DNA of 64,000 bases from Bacteroidota bacterium (lineage in GTDB: Bacteria > Bacteroidota > Ignavibacteria > Ignavibacteriales > Ignavibacteriaceae). The translations under genes were made by a program, and so were the position numbers. Shown here one piece after another: positions 35,603-45,747 of the stretch (position 1 is its first letter; every line of letters begins with the position of its first letter). The notes beneath the pieces are model-generated. The model ran no database searches and was not told the origin of the DNA. It worked only from the letters and a program-made list of their open reading frames with translations. Location of the stretch: NCBI GenBank assembly GCA_021824565.1, contig JAKAKL010000122.1, positions 40,864 through 104,863 of the forward strand. The letters are read 5' to 3'.

Positions 35603-36160
35603 ATGGAAAAGACAGCAGAGGCAGTTGCATTAAAAAGCTCATGGGCGGCGGATTTAGCCCATACCAAATTTCAATTTTCAGTACGTCATCTCGTAATTTC
35701 TGAAGTGGCAGGACATTTTAGCAAGTTCAATCTTGAAATTAAAAATGCCAACGAGGATTTCTCGCAAGCAGATATTGATGTTACAATTGATGCGAAAAGT
35801 ATAGACACGGGAATTACAGATAGAGACAATCACTTAAGAAGTGCGGACTTCTTTGATGTTGAAAAATTTCCTCAAATAGTTTTTAAGAGTAATTCCATTA
35901 AAAAAATTAACGACGAAAAATATAAGCTTGCCGGTAGCCTTACAATTAAGGATATTACCAAGCCTATTGAACTAGATGTTACCTACAACGGTCAAATTGT
36001 AGATCCGTGGGGAATGAGCAGGGCAGGATTTAAAGTCCTGGGATCATTGAATCGCTTTGATTATAATTTGCAATGGAACGCGCTTATGGAAACAGGCGGC
36101 GCTATTGTAGGAAAAAATATTAATCTTATCTTCGACGTTGAAGTAACAAAAACAAAATGA
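35603..36160 (+). CDS. YceI-family lipid/isoprenoid-binding protein
   Basis: This 185-residue lipocalin-like protein of the YceI family has SSWAADLAHTKFQFSVRHLVISEVAGHF, SIDTGITDRDNHLRSADFFDVEKFPQIVF and a C-terminal LNRFDYNL. Members bind long-chain isoprenoids or other lipids. No signal peptide is present when translation starts at ATG 35603, which has a good SD (AGGAG), so it appears cytoplasmic. The longer frame from 35528 would start inside the palindrome and is unlikely. It overlaps the pirin gene by 4 bp. Confidence 0.92.
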   Translation: MEKTAEAVALKSSWAADLAHTKFQFSVRHLVISEVAGHFSKFNLEIKNANEDFSQADIDVTIDAKSIDTGITDRDNHLRSADFFDVEKFPQIVFKSNSIKKINDEKYKLAGSLTIKDITKPIELDVTYNGQIVDPWGMSRAGFKVLGSLNRFDYNLQWNALMETGGAIVGKNINLIFDVEVTKTK

Positions 36161-36900
36161 AAGCTGATAATATGAAAAAAATCATTCAAAAAGCTGAAGA
36201 AAGAGGAACCGCGGAACACGGCTGGCTGCACAGCAAATTTAGCTTTAGCTTTGCGGAATATTATGACCCAAATAAAATGGGATTTGGAATGCTTCGCGTT
36301 TTGAATGACGATATCATTGAGCCGGGACAGGGATTTGGAACTCATCCTCATAACAACATGGAAATCATAACCATAATGTTAAAAGGTGAACTTGAGCATA
36401 AGGATAGTTCCGGTTCCGGCTCGGTTATTATGCCCGGAGAAATTCAAGTGATGTCTGCAGGAACAGGAATTCTTCACTCCGAATTCAATCACTCGCAGAC
36501 GGAGTTAACAAATCTGCTGCAGCTCTGGATAATTCCGAAGGAAAGAAATATTAGACCAAGATACGATCAAAAGTATTTTTCTTTGGATGAGAATCAAAAT
36601 GGAATGATAAAAACTGTATCTGGAAATAAATCGGATAACGTCTTGTACATTCATCAAGACGCAGTCATTTCTATCGGAAAGCTTGATGCAGGACAAAAAC
36701 TTAATTATAATTTTTCTTACAAAAACAATGGTGCTTATTTGTTTGTAATAAGCGGAAGAATTAATTTTGGCGGCGATCAACTGAATAATAGAGATGCAAT
36801 CGGTATTTATGAAGCAGATAATTTTGAAGTTTCTTCATTAACAAAATCTGAATTAGTTATAATCGAAGTACCTATGAATCAACCTGTTAGAATGATTTAA
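36157..36900 (+). CDS. Pirin-family bicupin protein
   Basis: A 247-residue pirin with two cupin domains. The first has the metal ligands in GTHPHNNMEIITIML plus the Glu/His of ELEHKDSSG, while the second domain is degenerate. Bacterial pirins such as YhhW act as quercetinase-like dioxygenases or redox-responsive regulators. The ATG overlaps the yceI stop (ATGA), so the two are translationally coupled; a second ATG at 36172 is also possible. YceI-pirin-MarR clusters are commonly linked to response to electrophiles or phenolics; this is family knowledge, not shown here. Confidence 0.92.
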   Translation: MKADNMKKIIQKAEERGTAEHGWLHSKFSFSFAEYYDPNKMGFGMLRVLNDDIIEPGQGFGTHPHNNMEIITIMLKGELEHKDSSGSGSVIMPGEIQVMSAGTGILHSEFNHSQTELTNLLQLWIIPKERNIRPRYDQKYFSLDENQNGMIKTVSGNKSDNVLYIHQDAVISIGKLDAGQKLNYNFSYKNNGAYLFVISGRINFGGDQLNNRDAIGIYEADNFEVSSLTKSELVIIEVPMNQPVRMI

Positions 36901-36929
36901 AACTACAATTATATCTTAAAGAAAATTTT

Positions 36930-37379
36930 ATGAGGCTCGAAGAAGAAATATCGCAGAAATTTTTTAAGAGCGAATATCATAAAGCTGTTGTAAACCTGAT
37001 ATTCTCATATAACTGGCTTATAGATTCGCATGTTGATTTTCTAAAACCATACGGCATTTCGCTGCAGCAATTTAATATCTTAAGAATTCTGCGAGGTCAA
37101 TATCCTGTTCCAGCCACTATAAAATTAATTAAAGAGCGAATGCTCGATAAAATGTCTGATGCATCGCGAATAGTTGAGAAGCTAAGGATAAAGGGATTTG
37201 CAGATAGAAAACTATGCCCGCACAACCGCCGCAACGTGGATGTTATAATTACTCAAAAAGGTCTTGACCTGCTTGATAAAATAGATCAAGAGGAAGACAA
37301 AATAATGAAAACTTTTTCTAGCTTAAATGAAGATGAGGTCAAACAGCTAAATAGCATCCTCGATAAGATGCGGGGCTGA
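36930..37379 (+). CDS. MarR-family transcriptional regulator
   Basis: A 149-residue winged-helix repressor of the MarR family. The recognition region FNILRILRGQYPVPATIKLIKERMLDKMSDASRIVEKL is followed by the wing with DRKLCPHNRRNVDVIITQKG. A Cys in LCPHN may serve as a redox sensor. It lies 29 bp after the pirin gene and is the last gene of that cluster. It faces the phosphoesterase gene tail-to-tail. Probable operator: the perfect palindrome at 35525-35542. Confidence 0.93.
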   Translation: MRLEEEISQKFFKSEYHKAVVNLIFSYNWLIDSHVDFLKPYGISLQQFNILRILRGQYPVPATIKLIKERMLDKMSDASRIVEKLRIKGFADRKLCPHNRRNVDVIITQKGLDLLDKIDQEEDKIMKTFSSLNEDEVKQLNSILDKMRG

Positions 37380-37386
37380 AAAATTT

Positions 37387-39840
37387 TTAATCATTATCTT
37401 TTTTTATAACTCTTACAAAAGCACTATGAATTGGCGCAGGCATGTTCGTTCCTTTGATTGCCTTCCACAAAATTTCATTGAATTCATCTTCCGGAACAGC
37501 GTCTTCAACTGCAAAATTGAAATGGCTGCATTCTTTTGAACCGTAAGCATCCGCAGTATTCTTTTCATTGATATCGATTAATGGAGAAATAACGTTATAG
37601 TTTTTGTAATCAGGATTATTTGAAATTGAAAATAAAATCGGAGTCGCAGAAAGATCGTATTGAGTCATTGGCGACATGCCTAAAATTAATTCTATGGTTT
37701 TCAGCACGCTTGAAGTAGAATACATTGTATGATCCACAAAATGTCTTTTTACGTATGGACCAATTACAAGCAAAGTAGAACGATGAGCGTCAACGTGGTC
37801 TGATCCGTTTTGCGCATCATCCTCAAGCACAAAAATTATTGAACTCTTCCAGTATTTGCTTTTTGAAATTGCATCAACGATTAAACCAAGAGCATAATCA
37901 TTCTGTGCTACGTATGCCTGCGGAGTTAAAGCTCCTTTCCTGGTGCCTTCCGTATGATCATTAGGAAGCCGCATTAATGTAAATGCAGGCAGTGAATCAT
38001 TTTTTACAAATCGGTCAAATTCTTTTTTCCATTCCTTATATCTGTAAACATCACTGATAGATAATCCCCAGCCTGGATAGGTTTGACAAGTATATTTTTC
38101 TAAATCTTTGTCACGCGCTTGATAAATTATACCCGGTCCTTTTATTCTTTCTGTAAACTCGCCGTAATTTCTAAATGATACGTGGTGCTTAATTGCATCG
38201 TTCCAAATATACCCTGAGGAAGGAGCAGCAATAGGCGAACCGCCTTCAAAATCATATTGCTGTCCGCGTCCACTGTAATTAACCGGCCATAGTTTTTCAA
38301 CATAATCAGTTGCATAAGCAGCGGTAGACCAATTATGTCCGCTTGCGCTAACTTCTGCGTCATCATAAAAATTATCATAAAGTGAGAACTCTTCTGACAG
38401 CTTATGTTGATTCGGCGTAATCTTCCTCGGGAAAAAACAAAGCGAGCTGTCGCCGTTTCCCTGAGGCAAATCTCCAAATACCTGGTCGTAAGTTCTATTT
38501 TCCTTGATGATATAAAAAACATGCTTTATTTTTTTGCTTGGCTTCGAAGAATATTTTTCGGGAATTATATCTTGTACACCAGACCAGTTGTCCTTTTTAG
38601 AAATGTACGGAGTATTCTGATAAACTTCCTTGCTGTAATCATCTAATTTTTTTTCGGAAGGAAATTTTATTTCGGAAATTGTACCGTTAAATAAAAATCC
38701 GATATATTGCTTGGCGTTCCAATCTTCTACGTTAGGTCTCGGTCCTTCGGGGTTCGGAAGCGAGCCGTTGCCTTTGCCATTTGCAACTAATATTTCATTT
38801 TCTCGCGGAATAAATTTTACCGCCGTTGGATACCAGCCGACCGGTATAAATCCGAGACTTTTTGATTCATTTAGTTTACTGATGTTGAATAGGGCAAGAT
38901 AATTATTGTTTGCGTTTGCTACCATCAAGACAGACTCGTTTTTATTAAAGCAAAGTGCATCCGGAGTGCTGCCAAAGGGCGCTTTAGAGGTCAATGATGA
39001 ATTTAATTTTTCAGTAACCCTGCCTAATTTTAAATCAATAACTGATGTTGTGTTATTATTGGCATCTGCCACAAAAAGCCGCGAATCGTTTTTTGTTATA
39101 ACCATCTGGCATGGATGATCACCCACTTTTATTTCTTTCGTGATTTTAAAATTATTCAAATCAATTTCAGCAACCTCTGCTTTTCCCCAAACAGAGATAT
39201 AAGCATAAGTGCCGGCATGGTTCGATTTTACATCATAACATTCACCCTTGAGTTTTACTGAGTCAATTATTTTTTTTGAATTCAAATCGCAGGCATAAAA
39301 AGATTCTGAATTTTTAGATACTGCTAACAAATAATTTTTTGATTTTACAAAATCTATTCCGGTGATCGAAAAGTTGCCCCTAGGAAATATTGGTCCGAAG
39401 ATTACCGAATCCTGCAAAGTAAGCTTGCCGGAATTAAAATTAAAAATGTATACAACATTATTATTGCCGCCGGATACAAAAAGTTTTGAATCATCTTGAT
39501 CGAAAGCCAGTCCGTACCAAACGTTGCCTAAAACTACGCGCTGTATTTCTTTTCCATTTTTTATGTCGACAACCGACAAAGAATTTTCTCTCATTCCGCT
39601 GTTGGAGGTAATTGCATATTTACCGTCAGCCGTTACAACCATATTCAATGGAAGCTGACCAATATCCACTTGCCTGCCTGCCGGAGTAAGCTTCCAGCCG
39701 TTATGAAGCAGTGTGTATGAATTGTGTTTGCCGGGAAGAATTATTTTTTGAGCATAAGAAACTTCAGCGGGAAAAAACAAAACTAATGTCAAACAAAAAA
39801 TCTTTAACCAGTCAATTTTAAATTTAGAAATAAAATCCAT
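37387..39840 (-). CDS. YncE-like beta-propeller / phosphoesterase-family protein
   Basis: This 817-residue exported protein starts with a signal peptide (residues about 12-30, ending SYA). The N-terminal half (about 40-360) consists of seven-bladed YVTN/YncE-like propeller repeats such as VVDIKNGKEIQRVVLGNVWYG. The C-terminal half is an alkaline-phosphatase-superfamily or phospholipase C-type phosphoesterase. Its markers are HVFYIIKENRTYDQVFGDL near residue 450, the metal-site IIFVLEDDAQNGSDHVDAHRS and PYVKRHFVDHTMYSTSSVLKTIE. The substrate is unknown. It follows metH by 44 bp on the same strand. Confidence 0.88.
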   Translation of the reverse strand: MDFISKFKIDWLKIFCLTLVLFFPAEVSYAQKIILPGKHNSYTLLHNGWKLTPAGRQVDIGQLPLNMVVTADGKYAITSNSGMRENSLSVVDIKNGKEIQRVVLGNVWYGLAFDQDDSKLFVSGGNNNVVYIFNFNSGKLTLQDSVIFGPIFPRGNFSITGIDFVKSKNYLLAVSKNSESFYACDLNSKKIIDSVKLKGECYDVKSNHAGTYAYISVWGKAEVAEIDLNNFKITKEIKVGDHPCQMVITKNDSRLFVADANNNTTSVIDLKLGRVTEKLNSSLTSKAPFGSTPDALCFNKNESVLMVANANNNYLALFNISKLNESKSLGFIPVGWYPTAVKFIPRENEILVANGKGNGSLPNPEGPRPNVEDWNAKQYIGFLFNGTISEIKFPSEKKLDDYSKEVYQNTPYISKKDNWSGVQDIIPEKYSSKPSKKIKHVFYIIKENRTYDQVFGDLPQGNGDSSLCFFPRKITPNQHKLSEEFSLYDNFYDDAEVSASGHNWSTAAYATDYVEKLWPVNYSGRGQQYDFEGGSPIAAPSSGYIWNDAIKHHVSFRNYGEFTERIKGPGIIYQARDKDLEKYTCQTYPGWGLSISDVYRYKEWKKEFDRFVKNDSLPAFTLMRLPNDHTEGTRKGALTPQAYVAQNDYALGLIVDAISKSKYWKSSIIFVLEDDAQNGSDHVDAHRSTLLVIGPYVKRHFVDHTMYSTSSVLKTIELILGMSPMTQYDLSATPILFSISNNPDYKNYNVISPLIDINEKNTADAYGSKECSHFNFAVEDAVPEDEFNEILWKAIKGTNMPAPIHSAFVRVIKKDND

Positions 39841-39884
39841 ATCTGCTTAATCCTTTGTTGATTTAAGAAAAAGGGGAAAATTTT

Positions 39885-42800
39885 TTATGCGCTCTGATCG
39901 TAATTTAGAATTGGCGAAAGCCATTTTTCTATTTCTTGCAAGCTCATACCTTTGCGCTTATGATAATCGAGTACCTGGTCTTTGCCGATTTTTCCCACAT
40001 TAAAATATTTTGCTTTTGGATGAGCGAAGAATAAACCGCTTACTGAAGCCGCCGGATACATCGCAAGACTTTCGGTTAGTTGAATAGAAGTATTTCTTTC
40101 GGCATCCAGCAAATCAAAAATTGTTCGCTTCTCCGTATGATCGGGCTGAGCAGGATAGCCCGGCGCTGGTCGAATACCGCGGTAATTTTCTTTAATCAAA
40201 TCTTCGTTTGAATAATTTTCATTCTTTGAATAGCCCCAAAATTCTTTTCTTACACGCTCATGCAAATGCTCTGCAAATGCTTCAGCGAATCGGTCGGCTA
40301 GGGCTTTTACCAGTATTGCATAGTAATCATCATGCTCTGATTCAAAACGGCGAACAACGGTATCAACCCCGATACCTGCTGTTACGGCGAATGCGCCTAT
40401 GTAATCTTCTTTGTCTGAATCTTTTGGAGCAATAAAATCTGCAAGTGCAATATTAGGAATGGAATCCGATTTTTCTGCCTGCGACCGAAGACTGTAAAGA
40501 ATTTTTTTTACTCCTTTTCTCGTTTCGTCTGAATAAACTTCGATATCATCACAAACGGAATTTGCCGGGAATATTCCAAACACTCCGTTTGCTGTAAATA
40601 AATTTTCACGTACTATTTTGTCGAGAAGCTTATTTGCATCATCGAACAATTTTTTAGCTTCAACTCCGTACTTATCGTTATCAAGAATCGCGGGATATTT
40701 TCCCTTCAACTCCCATGTAAGGAAAAACGGAGTCCAATCAATATAACTACGCAATGTTTCCAACGGATAGTTTTTCAAAACTCTTACGCCTGTCATTACA
40801 GGTTTGATAATTTCTTCTTTGCTCCAATCAATCTTTAATTTATTTTTTCTTGCTTCTTCAAGGCTTATATATTTTTTCGCTTCTTGCTTCTTAAGATGAT
40901 CTTCGCGAAGTTTTTTATACTCATTTTGAATGTCCTTTTCAAACTGAGTTTTTATTTTATCGTCTGGGTTAATCAGGTTGCTAACTACCGGGACGCTTCT
41001 CGAAGCGTCAAGCACGTGAACAGTTGTACCGCTGTAGTTAGGAGCAATCTTAACGGCAGTGTGTATCCGCGATGTAGTTGCGCCGCCAATAAGCAATGGC
41101 AATCTTATTCCGCGGCGTTCCATCTCTTTTGCAATGTGAACCATTTCATCCAGCGAAGGAGTTATCAGCCCGCTCAGTCCTATAACATTAACCTTCTCGT
41201 CAACTGCCGCCTGAAGAATTCTTTCGGCGCTTACCATTACGCCCAGATCAATAACAGAATAATTATTGCAGCCAAGCACAACACCGACAATATTTTTCCC
41301 GATATCATGAACATCGCCTTTAACCGTCGCCATTAAAACTTTACCAGCTTCTCGCGTATCGTTTGAAGCTATTTTTTCCTCTTCAATAAATGGGATCAAA
41401 TATGCAACTGCCTTTTTCATTACGCGCGCACTTTTTACAACTTGCGGCAGAAACATTTTTCCGGAACCGAACAAATCTCCGACTATGTTCATTCCTTCCA
41501 TCAAAGGACCTTCTATAACGTCGAGAGGCTTTTTAAATTCCTTACGTGCTTCTTCGGTGTCTGCTTCAATATAATCCACAATTCCTTTTATCAGTGCGTG
41601 CTTTAATCTGTCACGGACACTTGCTTTCCGCCATTCATCTTCTTTAACGGCGGTTTTGTCTTTTTGCTTTACTGATTCCGCAAACTCAACTAGTCTTTCT
41701 GTTGCATCTGCTCTTTTATTGAAGATAACATCTTCAATTAATGTTAAAAGATCTTTTGGAATTTCTTCATACACTTCAAGCTGACCGGCATTAACTATTC
41801 CCATATCCATTCCGGCTTTAATTGCATGATAAAGAAAAGCCGAATGCATTGCTTCGCGGACAACATTGTTGCCGCGGAATGAAAAAGAAATATTGCTAAC
41901 TCCGCCGCTGACTTTCGCAAAAGGAAGATTTTGTTTTATCCAGCGGGTTGCCTCTATGTAATCAACCGCGTAATTATTATGCTCTTCAATGCCGGTGCCT
42001 ATTGTTAAAATATTAGGATCAAAAATAATATCTTGAGGCGCAAAGCCAACTTCTTCTGTCAATATTTTATAAGCACGCTCGCATATTCTAATTCTTTTTT
42101 CAAGCGAATCGCCCTGTCCTTTTTCATCGAATGCCATTACAATAACGGCGGCGCCGTATTTTAAAATTTTGTTAGCGCGTTCCTTAAAAACTTGTTCGCC
42201 TTCTTTTAGGCTGATGGAATTTACTATGCTTTTCCCCTGAAGACATTTCAGTCCGCTTTCTATAACCGACCACTTTGAAGAATCAATCATTATAGGAAGC
42301 TTTGCAATATCAGGTTCAGATTGAAGGAGGTTTATAAATTTTTTCATTGCGTCTTCTGAATCCAAAAGACCTTCATCCATGTTGACGTCTAAAATTTGTG
42401 CGCCGCCTTCTACCTGATCTCTTGCAACTGCAAGCGCACTTTCATAATCGCCTGACAGAATTAATTTTTCAAATTTCTTTGAACCAGTAATATTTGTTCT
42501 TTCGCCAATGTTGACAAAATTTGTTTCCGGACGAATAACAAGCGGTTCCAATCCGCTAAGCCTTAAATAAGCTTCGGCAGACTGAATTTCTCGCGGCTTA
42601 AATTCATTTGCTATTTTTGAAATTGCTTTTATATGGTCGGGCGTTGTACCGCAGCATCCTCCTACAATATTAAAAAAATTATTCTGCGCAAATTCTCTTA
42701 AAACCGAAGACATAGTTTGAGCGGACTCATCATACTCGCCCATTTCGTTTGGAAGTCCTGCGTTTGGATAAATACTGACAAAGCATGATGCGATTTTTGA

Positions 42801-43586
42801 AAGTTCTTCTATAAATGGTCGCATTTGCTTTGCGCCGAGCGAACAATTCAATCCTACGCTCAATAAATTTTTAGTATGGGCAATTGAAATCCAGAAAGCT
42901 TCGGTGGTTTGACCGGAAAGAGTTCTACCGCTTTGGTCTACAATAGTTCCGGAAATCATAACCGGAATTTGAGTATTAACTTTTTCAGAGTAATCCTGGA
43001 TAGCATAAATTGCCGCTTTGCAATTAAGAGTATCGAAGACAGTTTCAATTAATAAGATGTCCGCACCGCCGTCAATCAATCCGCGTACTTGTTCTTTGTA
43101 AGCATCAACAAGTTGATCAAAGCTGATGGCGCGGTAACCGGGATCATTCACATTTGGCGAGAGCGACGCAGTTTTATTCGTCGGGCCCAAAGCTCCCGCA
43201 ACGAATCTCGGCTTGCTACTATCTTTTTTAGTAAACTCATCGGCAGCTTCACGCGCGAGTTTTGCTGCTGCAAAATTAAGTTCATAAACTAAGTTTTCTA
43301 ATTTATAATCCGCCTGTGCGATAGAAGTTGAGTTGAAAGTATTCGTCTCAATAATGTCAGCTCCAGCATTTAGATATTCGCGGTGAATATTCATTATTAT
43401 CTCAGGCTGAGTAAGAGAAAGTAAATCGTTGTCGCCTTTAAGATCCGAAGGATGATCTTTAAGCCGGTTTCCCCTAAAGTCTTCTTCTTTTAATTTGTAC
43501 CGCTGAATCATTGTTCCCATAGCGCCGTCGAGGACAAGAATTCTTTTTCTTAGTATATCTTTTAATTGTTCAAATACATTATTCAT
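39885..43586 (-). CDS. metH: Cobalamin-dependent methionine synthase
   Basis: This 1233-residue enzyme transfers a methyl group from 5-methyltetrahydrofolate to homocysteine through cobalamin. All four modules are visible. The homocysteine domain has [13 protein letters not shown] and the zinc cysteines [10 protein letters not shown]. The pterin domain shows [15 protein letters not shown]. The B12 cap and binding domain has [18 protein letters not shown] with the lower-ligand histidine. The C-terminal activation domain has [15 protein letters not shown]. No B12 riboswitch is recognisable in the 144-bp divergent region shared with hldD. Full length and apparently intact. Confidence 0.97.
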   Translation of the reverse strand: MNNVFEQLKDILRKRILVLDGAMGTMIQRYKLKEEDFRGNRLKDHPSDLKGDNDLLSLTQPEIIMNIHREYLNAGADIIETNTFNSTSIAQADYKLENLVYELNFAAAKLAREAADEFTKKDSSKPRFVAGALGPTNKTASLSPNVNDPGYRAISFDQLVDAYKEQVRGLIDGGADILLIETVFDTLNCKAAIYAIQDYSEKVNTQIPVMISGTIVDQSGRTLSGQTTEAFWISIAHTKNLLSVGLNCSLGAKQMRPFIEELSKIASCFVSIYPNAGLPNEMGEYDESAQTMSSVLREFAQNNFFNIVGGCCGTTPDHIKAISKIANEFKPREIQSAEAYLRLSGLEPLVIRPETNFVNIGERTNITGSKKFEKLILSGDYESALAVARDQVEGGAQILDVNMDEGLLDSEDAMKKFINLLQSEPDIAKLPIMIDSSKWSVIESGLKCLQGKSIVNSISLKEGEQVFKERANKILKYGAAVIVMAFDEKGQGDSLEKRIRICERAYKILTEEVGFAPQDIIFDPNILTIGTGIEEHNNYAVDYIEATRWIKQNLPFAKVSGGVSNISFSFRGNNVVREAMHSAFLYHAIKAGMDMGIVNAGQLEVYEEIPKDLLTLIEDVIFNKRADATERLVEFAESVKQKDKTAVKEDEWRKASVRDRLKHALIKGIVDYIEADTEEARKEFKKPLDVIEGPLMEGMNIVGDLFGSGKMFLPQVVKSARVMKKAVAYLIPFIEEEKIASNDTREAGKVLMATVKGDVHDIGKNIVGVVLGCNNYSVIDLGVMVSAERILQAAVDEKVNVIGLSGLITPSLDEMVHIAKEMERRGIRLPLLIGGATTSRIHTAVKIAPNYSGTTVHVLDASRSVPVVSNLINPDDKIKTQFEKDIQNEYKKLREDHLKKQEAKKYISLEEARKNKLKIDWSKEEIIKPVMTGVRVLKNYPLETLRSYIDWTPFFLTWELKGKYPAILDNDKYGVEAKKLFDDANKLLDKIVRENLFTANGVFGIFPANSVCDDIEVYSDETRKGVKKILYSLRSQAEKSDSIPNIALADFIAPKDSDKEDYIGAFAVTAGIGVDTVVRRFESEHDDYYAILVKALADRFAEAFAEHLHERVRKEFWGYSKNENYSNEDLIKENYRGIRPAPGYPAQPDHTEKRTIFDLLDAERNTSIQLTESLAMYPAASVSGLFFAHPKAKYFNVGKIGKDQVLDYHKRKGMSLQEIEKWLSPILNYDQSA

Positions 43587-43730
43587 AAAGTTAATTTAAA
43601 TTCAATTTTTTGAGCATAATTTTTACGCATCACAGCCTGCATGCAGCAAGGTTCGTTCTTTTGTAAGCGAATACAAATATAATTAAATTGGAAGTAATAA
43701 AAATTATCCTTTGTTAACCGGAGTATTTAT

Positions 43731-44711
43731 ATGATCGTCGTTACCGGCGGTGCAGGTTTTATAGGCAGCGCTTTAGTGTGGAAGCTGAATCTGCTTGGAG
43801 AGAGTAACATTCTTATTGTTGATGAGCTTGGCAAAGATGAAAAATGGAAAAATCTCGTTGGCATTAATTATTACGATTTTATTAATAAAGATGAATTCAT
43901 TGATCGCCTCGGTGAATTCAGCAGCTCGGGAATAACAGCTGTAATTCATATGGGTGCGAATTCTTCCACTACTGAAAAAGACGCAGATCATCTAATAAAA
44001 AATAATTATGAGTATACAAAAAGACTCGCACAATTTTCAGTGATGAATAATATTAGGTTTATATACGCTTCCTCGGCGGCTACATACGGCGACGGCTCAC
44101 TTGGCTTTAATGATGATGAAAATATTGTACATAATTTGCGACCGTTAAATATGTATGGCTACTCAAAAAATCTTTTTGACAATTACGCTCTCAAAGAAAA
44201 TTTGATGAGCAAGATTGTAGGAATAAAATATTTTAATGTTTATGGTCCGAATGAATATCATAAAGCCGACATGCGAAGCGTGGTTCATAAAGCCTATGAA
44301 CAAATTCTTGCAGCCGGAAAGGTTAAATTATTCAAGTCGCAAAACCCTAATTACAAAGACGGCGAGCAGATGAGGGATTTTGTTTATGTTAAAGATGTTG
44401 TTGATATGACTTTGTTTTTTCTCGAGAAAAAAAATGTTAACGGGCTTTTTAATATCGGTTCAGGGAAGGCAAGAACATGGAACGATCTTGTTACGGCGAT
44501 TTTTAAAGCGATAAATAAACCTGTAAATATTGATTATATTGATCTACCTTCGCATCTCGCAGCCAAATACCAGTATTTTACCGAAGCAAATTTGGATAAA
44601 ATAAAAAAAGCCGGTTACACAAATTCGATCTCAACTTTGGAGAACGGTGTAACCGACTATGTTAAAAATTATTTATTGAAAAATTGTTATTTGGATTTTA
44701 AAGTAAGCTGA
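43731..44711 (+). CDS. hldD: ADP-L-glycero-D-manno-heptose 6-epimerase
   Basis: This 326-residue extended short-chain dehydrogenase makes the heptose precursor of the lipopolysaccharide inner core. The NAD motif is GGAGFIGSALV (residues 6-16), and the catalytic motif MYGYSK lies near residue 142. The stretch GANSSTTEKDAD and the FNVYGPNEYHKADMRSVV signature are specific for HldD/RfaD. It shows that the organism is Gram-negative with heptose-containing LPS. It is divergent from metH and converges with the acidic gene. Confidence 0.94.
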   Translation: MIVVTGGAGFIGSALVWKLNLLGESNILIVDELGKDEKWKNLVGINYYDFINKDEFIDRLGEFSSSGITAVIHMGANSSTTEKDADHLIKNNYEYTKRLAQFSVMNNIRFIYASSAATYGDGSLGFNDDENIVHNLRPLNMYGYSKNLFDNYALKENLMSKIVGIKYFNVYGPNEYHKADMRSVVHKAYEQILAAGKVKLFKSQNPNYKDGEQMRDFVYVKDVVDMTLFFLEKKNVNGLFNIGSGKARTWNDLVTAIFKAINKPVNIDYIDLPSHLAAKYQYFTEANLDKIKKAGYTNSISTLENGVTDYVKNYLLKNCYLDFKVS

Positions 44712-44717
44712 GGCTCA

Positions 44718-45077
44718 TTAAAAATTATCGTCTTCATCGAGATCATCTTCCTCATCTTCATCGAAGTCAAAATCTTCTTCATAAAAATCTTCTTCTTCTT
44801 CGGAAGGTTCCTTATCTAATTCATCTTCGTCAAACTCATCAAACTCATCTTCTTCATCTTCAAACTCGTCATCATCGTCATCATCGAAATCGTCATCAAA
44901 TTCATCGTCATCGTCGTCATTCAAATCATCTTCATCAGGCTCGCTTTTCTTTTTTGCCAGATTAATTTTGAAATCGTTTTCTTCACATGCTTGTGGCGGC
45001 TGAGAGGAAAGATCGTTTAAGAGTTCTTCTTTCCGATTGAATAAAAATTCCTCCGAAGAATCTATTATGCCATTCAT
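44718..45077 (-). CDS. Hyperacidic Asp/Glu-repeat protein
   Basis: A 119-residue protein whose C-terminal two thirds (residues about 45-119) consist almost only of Asp, Glu and Phe, with the occasional Leu or Tyr. The N-terminal part is ordinary (MNGIIDSSEEFLFNRKEELL) and contains a single Cys. An SD (AAGGAGA) lies about 9 bp before ATG, which supports a real gene. Low-complexity acidic proteins can mimic DNA, buffer cations or act as disordered chaperones. No family was recognised. It overlaps no other gene and converges with hldD 6 bp away. Confidence 0.6.
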   Translation of the reverse strand: MNGIIDSSEEFLFNRKEELLNDLSSQPPQACEENDFKINLAKKKSEPDEDDLNDDDDDEFDDDFDDDDDDEFEDEEDEFDEFDEDELDKEPSEEEEDFYEEDFDFDEDEEDDLDEDDNF

Positions 45078-45270
45078 TACAAAAAATCTCCTTAATAAAA
45101 ATTATATTTCCTGCCGAAATATAATTAATTTTTTCAAGTTAATAATTTTAAAAAATACTGTAGAAAAATATTTCTTTCTTTTTTCAAAGTCATTTTTCTT
45201 TTTCATGTAAAACTTAAATCGACTTCCAGATAGTGTCAATACATTTGTAAATCATTAAAGAAAATTAATA

Positions 45271-45738
45271 ATGAAACTTGCTACTCTTTGTTATGTGATT
45301 GATAAAGAAAAAAAATGTACATTAATGCTTCACCGAGTAAAGAAAAAAAATGATGTACACGAAGGGAAATGGAACGGGCTCGGTGGCAAATTAGAAAACG
45401 GAGAAACCCCGGAGGACTGTGTTATTAGAGAGGTAAAGGAAGAATCCGGCTTAACGATTTCATCGCCCAAACTGCATGGCTTTATTACGTTTCCTTTATT
45501 CGACGGTATTGATGATTGGTATGTTTTTGTTTTTACCGCCGAAAAATTTTCCGGCGAATTAATAGATTCAAACGAAGGGAAACTCGAATGGATTCAGAGT
45601 CAAAGGGTAACCGATCTTAATTTATGGGATGGCGACGCAATTTTTTTAGAATGGCTGAATAAAAAAAATTTCTTCAGCGCAAAATTTGTCTATGAAAATG
45701 GGACGCTGAAAGAACACTCCGTAAATTTCTACGATTGA
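45271..45738 (+). CDS. NUDIX hydrolase (8-oxo-dGTP diphosphatase-like)
   Basis: A 155-residue NUDIX protein with the complete box GLGGKLENGETPEDCVIREVKEESGL (G-x5-E-x7-RE-x-x-EE). It resembles MutT/MTH1-like 8-oxo-dGTP diphosphatases with the phrase KWNGLGGKLE, which is common to that subgroup. It would clean the nucleotide pool of oxidised dGTP. The 193-bp upstream region has its promoter; the gene lies 9 bp before the permease. Confidence 0.9.
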   Translation: MKLATLCYVIDKEKKCTLMLHRVKKKNDVHEGKWNGLGGKLENGETPEDCVIREVKEESGLTISSPKLHGFITFPLFDGIDDWYVFVFTAEKFSGELIDSNEGKLEWIQSQRVTDLNLWDGDAIFLEWLNKKNFFSAKFVYENGTLKEHSVNFYD

Positions 45739-45747
45739 AAAATAATA

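Noticed and set aside
43587..43730. Cobalamin or SAM riboswitch before metH
   Set aside because: Only 144 bp are shared with hldD and no B12-box or SAM-riboswitch core was recognised; only a short CTGCATGCAG palindrome is present.
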